11,868 nt of DNA from Candidatus Omnitrophota bacterium (GTDB lineage Bacteria; Omnitrophota; Gorgyraeia; Zapsychrales; Zapsychraceae): contig JAGQKQ010000037.1 in the NCBI GenBank assembly GCA_020430005.1, forward strand, positions 1-11,868. Direction: 5' to 3'. Below, one piece after another: positions 1 to 6,483 of the stretch; position 1 is the stretch's first letter, and each line of letters starts with the position of its first letter. A model generated the notes under the pieces. That model searched no databases. It was not told where the DNA came from and saw only the letters and a program-made list of their open reading frames with translations. The position numbers and the translations under genes were made by a program.

Positions 1-1526
1 GGCGTGATCTCCCAATACGTTAATCCCAGAGTTTCATCAACTGTACGCCCGATAATTTTGGCATACGCAGGGTTTAAATCCACCAGCTTTCCTTCCATTG
101 TACATAAGGCCAGTCCCATTGGAGCCAGCTCAAAAAGCATACGGTTGTATTCTTCACTCTGCTCAAGCTTTTCCTGGACTTTTTCCTGTTCAAGACGCTG
201 CTTTTCTTTAGAATCGGTTATATCAATACACGTTCCGATGTATCCCTGAAACGAACCTTCCGGCGTATAACGGGGAATGCCTTTACTAAGAACCCATCGA
301 AATATGCCGTCTTTACGTTTTAATCGATATTGAACTTCAAATTCTTCCCGCGCTTTAAACGCTTTCAAATATTTCTCGATACATAGCTCCAAATCTTTTT
401 CATGAACACCCTGAATCCAACCCTTGCCTAATTCCTGTTCCAGAGTTCGTCCGACAAAATCAAGCCATTGCTTATTAAAGAAATTACATAAAGCATCTTC
501 TCCCGAAACCCATATCATAACCGGGGCACTGTCCGCCATCATACGAAAGCGCTCTTCACTTTCTTTCAACTCTTCAATCGCCTTGTTTCTTTCGCTACTC
601 AGAATGACATGTGCCATCTGATCGGCAACTTCGGCAGCAAAGTGCACCTCCGCTCCAAACCATTTTCTTGCCGTCGTACTGACATGTTCACAACAAACAA
701 CCCCGACGATTTCTCCTGACACTCGAATGGCCGCATCTAACATCGAGACAATCCCATAAGGCTTTAGATAACCTTCAACGAATTCTTCTGTTCGTGTATC
801 GGACAAGGCATCACTGGCATCAATGGCTCGGCCGGTTTCTAACGCTTTAAAATAAATCGGATAATCCTCCGCCTTTAAAACCATCCCTTCACTATGTTCT
901 TTTCTGGAATGTTGATAAAGGTCCACACATCGCAACTCTTTGCGGTCCGGACTAAAAAGCCAAATACCAACACGCTCAACATTTATGGCCCGTGATGTTT
1001 TTTCTGTAATAAACTTAGTTGCTGTTGAAAAAGCCCCCCTTACAACGGAACTGTTCCTGGCGATGGTGACAATCGCCGTTTGTAATTCAAAAATTTGTTT
1101 TTCTTCGCGGCGTTTACGCTCTTGTTCCGTTCTTAACGACCCAATATTCTCTATCATCGCCGCCGCATAAACCGGTTTATTATTATCAAACATCCAGGTC
1201 GCGGTTACTCTTGCCCAGACGGACTTCCCATCTTTAGTAAGATAGCGCTTTTCCGCATGAAAAACCGGAGACACCTGTGGACTGGATCCGTCGGCAAAGA
1301 ACATAGACACGCCATCATGGTCCTCGGGATGAGTAACGTCTTTAACCGTTAAGTTTTTTAAATCGTTTTCAGAGTATTTAAGGAGGCGGCAGAAGGCGTC
1401 GTTGACATGACAAAAACGTCCTTCACTATCGGTTATAACAATACCGACTTTCGAATCTTTAAAAAGGTTGGAAAAATGCTTGGTGATAGAGTCATACAAA
1501 TCTTTTTTTTCGTTCACATCATCCAT
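1..1526 (-). CDS. PAS-GAF-PAS-PAS multidomain sensor protein, C-terminus cut by window edge
   Basis: An open frame of 508 codons runs from an ATG at 1526 to the left edge without a stop, so the protein is partial. No signal peptide or membrane segment is seen, so it should be cytoplasmic. Domains in order: PAS 1 (about residues 15-130, with VGIVITDSEGRF and a PAC-like end RYLTKDGKSVWARV), GAF (about 155-310), PAS 2 with PAC (about 322-440, RLKRKDGIFRWV and GYIGTCIDIT), a short charged coiled linker (438-460), then PAS 3 (from about 460, LVDLNPAYAKIIGRT) which is cut. In this family the missing C-terminus is usually a histidine kinase or a GGDEF/EAL domain; the output domain is not visible. 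The start lies 2 nt after the PilZ gene stop with no clear Shine-Dalgarno of its own, so translation is probably coupled. The PilZ neighbour makes a cyclic-di-GMP link plausible but unproven. Confidence 0.9.
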   Translation of the reverse strand, partial: MDDVNEKKDLYDSITKHFSNLFKDSKVGIVITDSEGRFCHVNDAFCRLLKYSENDLKNLTVKDVTHPEDHDGVSMFFADGSSPQVSPVFHAEKRYLTKDGKSVWARVTATWMFDNNKPVYAAAMIENIGSLRTEQERKRREEKQIFELQTAIVTIARNSSVVRGAFSTATKFITEKTSRAINVERVGIWLFSPDRKELRCVDLYQHSRKEHSEGMVLKAEDYPIYFKALETGRAIDASDALSDTRTEEFVEGYLKPYGIVSMLDAAIRVSGEIVGVVCCEHVSTTARKWFGAEVHFAAEVADQMAHVILSSERNKAIEELKESEERFRMMADSAPVMIWVSGEDALCNFFNKQWLDFVGRTLEQELGKGWIQGVHEKDLELCIEKYLKAFKAREEFEVQYRLKRKDGIFRWVLSKGIPRYTPEGSFQGYIGTCIDITDSKEKQRLEQEKVQEKLEQSEEYNRMLFELAPMGLALCTMEGKLVDLNPAYAKIIGRTVDETLGLTYWEIT

Positions 1527-1528
1527 TA

Positions 1529-1873
1529 TCAAGAGTTATCCATAAGAACTTTCTGGCAATAGAATTTAATGAATCGTTGTTCGTCGTCATCATCCACATT
1601 AATAATCTTAACCCCGTTACCATAAAATTTCTTTGCTTCAATATATTCCGCCCACACGACTCTTGTATTAAGAGATACATTATTTTTTTCGTGCAATTGA
1701 ACCTTCAATTCAACCTCAGTGCCAATGTCGATTTCACCCTGGGTTAAAAATTGCAAACCTTCCGGAGAAATATTTACAATGGTCGCTTTCAGTGACATAT
1801 CACTTCCTTTAATACGGTATAATGCCGGCAATTCAATATCGACCCGTTTATATTTCCGTTTTTCTTCGTACAT
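1529..1873 (-). CDS. PilZ-domain protein (probable c-di-GMP receptor)
   Basis: A 114-residue protein consisting of one PilZ domain. Both hallmark c-di-GMP-binding motifs are present: RxxxR near the N-terminus (R6-KYK-R10) and the [D/N]xSxxG motif (N34-ISPE-G39). PilZ domains bind cyclic di-GMP and pass the signal to motility, polysaccharide or secretion machinery. With no further domain, this one presumably acts by protein-protein contact in the cytoplasm. The ATG at 1873 has an AAAGGA ribosome binding site at 1879-1884, 5 nt upstream. The gene starts 11 nt after the secreted-protein gene and ends 2 nt before the PAS/GAF sensor, so the three form an operon. The domain call is firm; c-di-GMP binding follows from the motifs; the target is unknown. 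Confidence 0.92.
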   Translation of the reverse strand: MYEEKRKYKRVDIELPALYRIKGSDMSLKATIVNISPEGLQFLTQGEIDIGTEVELKVQLHEKNNVSLNTRVVWAEYIEAKKFYGNGVKIINVDDDDEQRFIKFYCQKVLMDNS

Positions 1874-1884
1874 AAAATTCCTTT

Positions 1885-2298
1885 CTAAGGCCGCGCATCC
1901 TCTTCATTGGCCATTGATGGCTTCTCTTCAGCTGATTTAACCCCGCTTTCCTCCTGGCTGTCCACTTCGAATTCTGCCATCAACTCGCCATTAGGATGAA
2001 CAAGCACCTCGATTTTCAACGAATCTCCATCTGAAGCCTTTAAAGGAAATTCTTTAGTACGACCGGATAGGCCAACCTGTTCCAGATAAGTAAATGTTTC
2101 TTGAAGGCTCCCGTTCTTATAGATCAAAATCTTTTTAATATAATGATCCTTTTTATCGTGAGTAATATGTTTGACATTAAGTTTAAAGAGATTTTTATCT
2201 TTAAGACGGGCCAGTTCAATACTCTCGGGATTATGGGCATGGACAAAAGAAACCATAAAAAACAAAAAGCCAATGCTTAATATTAAAGATTTTTTCAT
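1885..2298 (-). CDS. Small secreted beta-rich protein of unknown function
   Basis: A 137-residue protein with a cleavable signal peptide (MKK, hydrophobic stretch to about residue 20, likely cut after FVHA), so it is exported to the periplasm. The middle (about residues 35-118) alternates short beta-strand-like segments: LFKLNVKHITHDKKDHYIKK, then ILIYKNGSLQETF, then SLKIEVLVHPNGELMAEFEV. This resembles desulfoferrodoxin or SoxZ-like beta sandwiches, but the mature part has no cysteine, so an SOR-type iron site (four His, one Cys) cannot form. The tail (about 118-137) is acidic and low-complexity. The ATG at 2298 has a strong GAGGAGG site at 2303-2309 with a 4-nt gap. It is the first gene of the operon with the PilZ and PAS/GAF genes. 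I do not recognise a named family. Confidence 0.85.
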   Translation of the reverse strand: MKKSLILSIGFLFFMVSFVHAHNPESIELARLKDKNLFKLNVKHITHDKKDHYIKKILIYKNGSLQETFTYLEQVGLSGRTKEFPLKASDGDSLKIEVLVHPNGELMAEFEVDSQEESGVKSAEEKPSMANEEDARP

Positions 2299-2302
2299 TT
2301 TT

Positions 2303-2309
2303 CCTCCTC
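2303..2309 (-). promoter_or_regulatory. Strong ribosome binding site (GAGGAGG) of the small secreted protein
   Basis: GAGGAGG on the minus strand lies 4 nt before the ATG at 2298. It is nearly a full anti-16S match and fixes this start. Confidence 0.75.
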
Positions 2310-2325
2310 ATTTCCTCGATATAAA

Positions 2326-2354
2326 ATTATATCGTATATAAAGATTCTCATCAA
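2326..2354 (-). promoter_or_regulatory. Sigma70-type promoter for the secreted protein / PilZ / PAS operon
   Basis: On the minus strand, TTGATG (2354-2349, 4 of 6 consensus positions) is followed by a 17-nt spacer and a perfect TATAAT (2331-2326). Transcription would start around 2318-2320, about 20 nt before the ATG at 2298, leaving room for the strong ribosome binding site. A 7-bp inverted repeat, CGATATA/TATATCG (2317-2334, 4-nt loop), overlaps the -10 box and the expected start point, so it could be an operator. The AT-rich setting means it could also be chance. Confidence 0.6.
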
Positions 2355-2421
2355 GATGCATCAATGTTATTTTATCATAAGATAGAGCAAAATTTTTTTA
2401 AGGAAATCTCCAAATTTTGTT

Positions 2422-2427
2422 TATAAT
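2422..2427 (+). promoter_or_regulatory. Possible -10 box giving a near-leaderless ankyrin mRNA
   Basis: A perfect TATAAT ends 9 nt before the ATG at 2437. If used, transcription would begin only about 0-4 nt before the start codon. No Shine-Dalgarno is visible near this ATG; AAGGA at 2400-2404 is over 30 nt away. No good -35 box lies 16-18 nt upstream (best is a TTAAGG-like hexamer at 2398-2403). The region is very AT-rich, so a chance match is possible. Confidence 0.35.
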
Positions 2428-2436
2428 ACAATTATT

Positions 2437-3432
2437 ATGCTAAAAAAATACCTATTATCACTTTCTTTTATCGGTTTTCTTATTCCGGTTCTTTCGATCT
2501 GTCCGGCCCGGGCGGAAACAGCCGGAAAGTTATACACATCGGCCCGTCAGCATAACTGGATAACGGTTCAAAATCTTCTCGAAACCTCCTCTTTTGACCA
2601 AGAGGAACTGAATAATGTTCTTGGCCTGGCCGTGGCCGCGGAAAACAGTGAAATGATTGAACTCCTGGCGGAAAAAGGCGCCGACATCAATCATCTCAGT
2701 TCATGGAATACGCCTCTTTTAATAAACGCCATTATGCATGATAAATTCACTGCGGCCAAAAAACTCGTGTTATTAGGGGCTGATATTCAAATTCGTGGAT
2801 ATCATCGGGAAGAACAAAACATTTATCTTTCCTGGGACTGGACTCCTTTGATGTGTGCCGCCCGTCAAGGGCTGTTGGATCTGGCTCAGACCATTCTGGA
2901 TAAAGGTGCGGATATTAATGAAATAGGCTGGTCTCAATCACGCAGAGTTCCGGAAAACGCCGCTGATATTGCCGCCTATTCCGGGCACATGGATGTCCTG
3001 CAATTACTCCTGAAAAAAGGCGCGATATTAAGTCCCAACGTTTTGCATAAAGCTGTCCGTGCCGGACATGCTGATATTGTAAAGTTCCTCATTACCGAAC
3101 AAAGAAGTAACGTGAATTTTCTGGATCCCGTACAAGGAAAAAGCCCGTTAATGGAAGCCGCCTGGTGGGGTTATAAAGATATTCTCCTTGAACTGATTCA
3201 TAGCGGCGCGGATGTTAACCAAAAAGGATTATTTGGTCATACCTCCCTCGGGGAAGCTATTCGCAGTAATAATCCCGATTCAAACCGGCAATTGGAAATC
3301 ATTATGCTATTGGTCGAAAACGGCGCCGATATCACCGATGAAGATAATGTTTATCTCATGACCCCGCTTCAACTGGCGATAGAGCAAAACCGAATGGACG
3401 CCGTCAGCTTTCTGGAAGAAAACATGGAATGA
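2437..3432 (+). CDS. Secreted ankyrin-repeat protein
   Basis: A 331-residue protein with a signal peptide (MLKKYLL, hydrophobic core, probable cut after PARA, residue 26) followed almost entirely by about eight ankyrin repeats. Clear repeat ends are EKGADIN, LGADIQ, DKGADINE, KKGAIL, SNVNF, SGADVNQ and ENGADIT, and clear repeat starts are WTPLMCAARQG, VLHKAVRAGH, SPLMEAAWWGY and TPLQLAIEQN. Ankyrin repeats form a curved solenoid that binds other proteins. With the signal peptide it should act in the periplasm or outside the cell; its partner cannot be read from the sequence. No membrane anchor, lipobox or catalytic domain is seen. It is the only plus-strand gene here. It is transcribed divergently from the secreted/PilZ/PAS operon and converges with the receiver-domain gene, which ends 8 nt past its stop. 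No intrinsic terminator is visible in that gap, so the two transcripts may overlap. Confidence 0.92.
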   Translation: MLKKYLLSLSFIGFLIPVLSICPARAETAGKLYTSARQHNWITVQNLLETSSFDQEELNNVLGLAVAAENSEMIELLAEKGADINHLSSWNTPLLINAIMHDKFTAAKKLVLLGADIQIRGYHREEQNIYLSWDWTPLMCAARQGLLDLAQTILDKGADINEIGWSQSRRVPENAADIAAYSGHMDVLQLLLKKGAILSPNVLHKAVRAGHADIVKFLITEQRSNVNFLDPVQGKSPLMEAAWWGYKDILLELIHSGADVNQKGLFGHTSLGEAIRSNNPDSNRQLEIIMLLVENGADITDEDNVYLMTPLQLAIEQNRMDAVSFLEENME

Positions 3433-3440
3433 GGCCTTTA

Positions 3441-3818
3441 CTAAGATGAGACCATCAAATCTTCAATCGCATTCTGTAGCGGTTGCAGGTCTTTTTCTTT
3501 CCGGTCCAGCACCCTGTCCGCTCCGAGAGACATAAACCGCTCTATTTCTTCCGCGGCGTAAAAAAGCCCCACCTGGACAATAATACGACTTTCCGGAGAA
3601 TTCTTTTTAACAGCTTCACAGACATCAAAACTATCCATATCCGGTAACATCGCGCTGAGAATAATTAAATCCGGACGAATACTTTTGGCCTTTTCCTGCC
3701 CTTCCTTACCATTTCGGGCAATGGTGATATTATGGAAGGTTAGCCCTCTTAAGAAGCCTTCCGTCTTGTTCACATAGACGGGGTGAGCGTCAATGATAAG
3801 AATCTTATGCTTCAACAT
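3441..3818 (-). CDS. Stand-alone atypical receiver domain lacking the phospho-acceptor Asp
   Basis: A 125-residue protein made of one response-regulator receiver (CheY-like) fold: KILIIDAHP at strand 1, RPDLIILSAMLPDMDSFD at strand 3, RIIVQVG at strand 4 and GADRVL at strand 5. Key active-site residues are changed. The acidic pair is D10-A11, the phospho-acceptor Asp is Ser55 (IILS where families have IILD), the conserved Thr/Ser after strand 4 is Val, and the usual LTKP lysine position reads Arg. It therefore probably cannot be phosphorylated in the normal way and may act as a constitutive or partner-binding pseudo-receiver. I chose the ATG at 3818, 1 nt after the response-regulator stop; the frame stays open to 3944, but the extra 42 codons overlap the regulator gene and add no domain. 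It is the last gene of the kinase/regulator operon. The degeneracy is seen directly; its role is inference. Confidence 0.85.
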   Translation of the reverse strand: MLKHKILIIDAHPVYVNKTEGFLRGLTFHNITIARNGKEGQEKAKSIRPDLIILSAMLPDMDSFDVCEAVKKNSPESRIIVQVGLFYAAEEIERFMSLGADRVLDRKEKDLQPLQNAIEDLMVSS

Positions 3819-3819
3819 C

Positions 3820-4545
3820 CTAAGAGACCACCGCCTCTGACTGAAATTTTTCCCTATAGCTTGAAGGGGTGAGTCCTGTTTCCCGTTTAAAAATTCGCAT
3901 AAAAGATTCGGGATTCTGGTAACCAAGCTGGTTGGATACTTCATAAACCATCAGACCGGAATTCTTTAAAAGTGCTTTGGCAATGTCAATTTTGACATTT
4001 AACTTATAGCGACGGAAACTTGTTTCATTTTGTTTATTAAATAACCGGCTGATATATTTTGTACTTAACGACATCTCCTCAGCAATATGATCTAGTGTTG
4101 ATTGGGAATAATTACGCCGCACAAATTTCTTGATACGTTCAATTTTCCCCTGCGGTGTTTTGTAATTCAGCTTTGCCGGGGAACAATTTCGCAGGATATT
4201 CTGAACCTTTTCTTTAAGCTGTTTTGAATCAAAAGGCTTTTCAATAAAATCATCGGCATGATAGCGCAATGCCTGAACAGCCACATCCATAGAACCGAAT
4301 GCTGTCATCATAATCACCGCGATGTCTTTATTGGCTTCCTTGATTTGCTTCAGAACGCTGAGCCCATTCATCCCCGGCAGCATTACATCCAGAAGCACCA
4401 AATTAATAAGATTCGGTTTAACCAGATATTCCAACGCCTCTTTTCCATTAGAAAAATGGACCATTTCGTACTCAGGAAGCATCATTTCCAAACTTCTTAC
4501 GATTCTAGGATCGTCCTCAATAACAACAATTTCTTCTGAAAGCAT
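3820..4545 (-). CDS. Response regulator, receiver plus AraC-type DNA-binding domain
   Basis: A 241-residue cytoplasmic transcription regulator. The N-terminal receiver (about 1-118) keeps all active residues: D11-D12, phospho-acceptor D53 in VLLDVMLPGMNG, T81 and K103 (EKPF). The C-terminal AraC/XylS helix-turn-helix pair covers about 135-235, with LDHIAEEMSLSTKYISRLF in the first motif and VSNQLGYQNPESFMRIFKRE followed by GLTPSSYRE in the second. This is the YesN-type architecture, normally phosphorylated by a partner kinase to control a nearby operon. I chose the ATG at 4545 because AAGGAG at 4554-4559 lies 8 nt upstream; an ATG at 4587 would add 14 residues before the domain. It follows the histidine kinase by 70 nt and precedes the pseudo-receiver by 1 nt. 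The likely targets, including the transport/peptide genes upstream, are inference. Confidence 0.93.
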   Translation of the reverse strand: MLSEEIVVIEDDPRIVRSLEMMLPEYEMVHFSNGKEALEYLVKPNLINLVLLDVMLPGMNGLSVLKQIKEANKDIAVIMMTAFGSMDVAVQALRYHADDFIEKPFDSKQLKEKVQNILRNCSPAKLNYKTPQGKIERIKKFVRRNYSQSTLDHIAEEMSLSTKYISRLFNKQNETSFRRYKLNVKIDIAKALLKNSGLMVYEVSNQLGYQNPESFMRIFKRETGLTPSSYREKFQSEAVVS

Positions 4546-4615
4546 ATTTTCCACTCCTTTTTTTATTATTCTGGCATGAATCTCCAAATAATAAATAGGA
4601 AGTTCCCCCCATAAA

Positions 4616-6403
4616 CTAACCTTTTTCTACCATTTCCTTCTGTAAGACCGGTAATTTAATAGAAAAATACGTTCCCTGCACCTTATTGCTCTGAACATCA
4701 ATCCGGCCATTATGCTGTTTTATAATATCATAGCTAATGGCCAACCCCAACCCCATCCCCTGTGATTTGGTTGTAAAAAACGGGTTAAATATCTTGTTCA
4801 ATTCTCCCTGGGAAATAATCTTACCGGTATTGGTGATCTTAATTTCAATGTGCTCTGCCTCACCCTTCATCTCAGCCGCCAGCCAATTGGTTTCCACAAT
4901 AATAGCACCTCCTAAAGGAGTCGCATCAATAGAGTTACTTACAATGTTCAACACAACCTGCTTGATCTTTTCTGCATTACCCAGAACATTTGGTATATTA
5001 TGTTGCTCTCGGAGAAATAACTGGATATTTTTCTGTTTAACCCTCAAATGAACCAGCGCGACCACATCCTGGACCACCGTATTAACATTCATTGATGTTT
5101 TGGGAAAATCTTTCTGTTTGGAAAACTCCATCATTCCCCGAAGCATCGACTTCCATGACTCAAGCTCTTTGGGAATAGTGTCGGAGAATTCTTTAATAAA
5201 TTTTCTGTCACGATGACGTTCGGGAAGCAAATTGATAAATGTATCCACAAGGACTAGGGAATTTTTTAATTCATGCGCTATCGCTGTGGCCGCTTCTCCG
5301 ATAACCGCCGTCTTCTCCATTTGTTTGGCTTTCAACAATTTGACTTTGATTCGGTTAAACGAAAACATCATCCGGCCCACTTCATCACGGCGCTTGATCC
5401 GAAAGGTATTCCGGTAATCTCCCTTGGCCATAAGATTAGTGGCATCAACAATTTTATTCAACGGACGGCTCATATAGCGGGCTAAAAACAAACTGATGAA
5501 GACAGCGGCTAAAATACTTAGTAGAATCAAAATCCATGATTGCATTTGCATCGTCTTGGAAAAACTTAATGCCTCTTCGGAATTCTGCCGGATAATAAGC
5601 ATCCAGTTTAATTTTTCAACCGGCGCGAAAGCAACCAACTGTTTTTTGCCATCCATCCCTTCATTCTCAAAACTGTTCGCTTTTCCGGTTAAATACAACT
5701 GGCTGACTTCCGGAACAAGACCGCTCGCGTTTTCCAACACGACCTTTTTATCCGGATGAGCAATAATCCGTCCTTTTTCATCGGCCAGATATGTCCGGCC
5801 GGTTTTCCCCACCCGTATAGAATCAATCGTCTCCCATATATCCCGCACACTGAGTTCCGCCAGCAAGACTCCCCTGACTTCACCCAGCATTTCAACGGGT
5901 TCCGCTAAAAGAATAGTGGGAACATAATTTTCCGAGATGCGGACATCCGAAATATACGATTCGTTATTCTTTAATGCTTTTTGAAAAACCGTTTCTCCGG
6001 CATGATTGACTAAAGGTGTTCCTAACGCGGACGTGACAAGCTCCTGTCCATCAGGATTAACAAAAGATATGCGCTGAAAATTGCTGTTTTTCAAGGAAAG
6101 CTCAACAATGGCGGTTTCCTGCCGCCAAAGACTGCTTCCCAGCGTACCAACCAGAGAGGCGGTTACTGAAAGCGACGTCTGCGCCGCCTGGATACGTTCC
6201 TGCACTTCAGCCGCGGCCCTTTGGACGATTTCCTTATAATCACTTAAAACCGTTTCTTTGATGGTATTCTGACTGGTATTAATCAGAAGGGATCCCAAAA
6301 TAAGCATAGGGATAAGGACAAGGAAAATCAGTACCAGAAAAATCTGCTGCCAAATTTTCTTTGGAAAGTAATAGCGAAAAAAGTTGAAAGCGGGGTTCTT
6401 CAT
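4616..6403 (-). CDS. Membrane sensor histidine kinase (Cache-HAMP-HisKA-HATPase)
   Basis: A 595-residue inner-membrane kinase. Transmembrane segment 1 (about 18-42) and segment 2 (about 289-309) flank a periplasmic double-Cache-type sensor (about 45-280, with RISFVNPDGQ and GRTYLADEKGRIIAHPD). A HAMP domain follows (about 305-360). The H-box AIAHELKNSL carries H377. The ATPase domain (about 475-590) has N-box NIVSNSIDA (N490), F-box IFNPFFTTK and G2-box GMGLGLAI. The G1 box reads NTGKII instead of DxGxGI, a variant found in many working kinases. Cache domains bind small molecules such as amino acids or organic acids. It should phosphorylate the AraC-type regulator 70 nt downstream. I chose the ATG at 6403, preceded by a weak GGCAGG; a TTG at 6421 would add six residues. 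The ligand is unknown; the solute-binding protein or the peptide of this locus are candidates by context only. Confidence 0.92.
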   Translation of the reverse strand: MKNPAFNFFRYYFPKKIWQQIFLVLIFLVLIPMLILGSLLINTSQNTIKETVLSDYKEIVQRAAAEVQERIQAAQTSLSVTASLVGTLGSSLWRQETAIVELSLKNSNFQRISFVNPDGQELVTSALGTPLVNHAGETVFQKALKNNESYISDVRISENYVPTILLAEPVEMLGEVRGVLLAELSVRDIWETIDSIRVGKTGRTYLADEKGRIIAHPDKKVVLENASGLVPEVSQLYLTGKANSFENEGMDGKKQLVAFAPVEKLNWMLIIRQNSEEALSFSKTMQMQSWILILLSILAAVFISLFLARYMSRPLNKIVDATNLMAKGDYRNTFRIKRRDEVGRMMFSFNRIKVKLLKAKQMEKTAVIGEAATAIAHELKNSLVLVDTFINLLPERHRDRKFIKEFSDTIPKELESWKSMLRGMMEFSKQKDFPKTSMNVNTVVQDVVALVHLRVKQKNIQLFLREQHNIPNVLGNAEKIKQVVLNIVSNSIDATPLGGAIIVETNWLAAEMKGEAEHIEIKITNTGKIISQGELNKIFNPFFTTKSQGMGLGLAISYDIIKQHNGRIDVQSNKVQGTYFSIKLPVLQKEMVEKG

Positions 6404-6444
6404 ACGCCTGCCATTTCTCAATTGCTGTCGGACCGAACGCTATT

Positions 6445-6473
6445 AAAATACTACAAAAACCAGTTTTATTCAA
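6445..6473 (-). promoter_or_regulatory. Possible promoter for the kinase/regulator genes
   Basis: In the 80-nt gap before the kinase, the minus strand has TTGAAT (6473-6468), a 17-nt spacer and TATTTT (6450-6445). Each box matches 4 of 6 consensus positions. Transcription would start near 6438, about 35 nt before the ATG at 6403. If real, the two-component genes can be expressed independently of the peptide/maturase genes upstream. Confidence 0.4.
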
Positions 6474-6483
6474 AAATTAAATT

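Noticed and set aside
3819..3944. N-terminal extension of the receiver-domain gene to an ATG at 3944
   Set aside because: It overlaps the intact response regulator in another frame, adds no recognisable domain, and the receiver fold starts at the ATG at 3818 directly after the regulator stop.
4800..4850. Kinase G1 box NTGKII as a sign of an inactive kinase
   Set aside because: N-T/S-G variants of this box are common in NtrB-like kinases, and the H, N, F and G2 boxes are intact.
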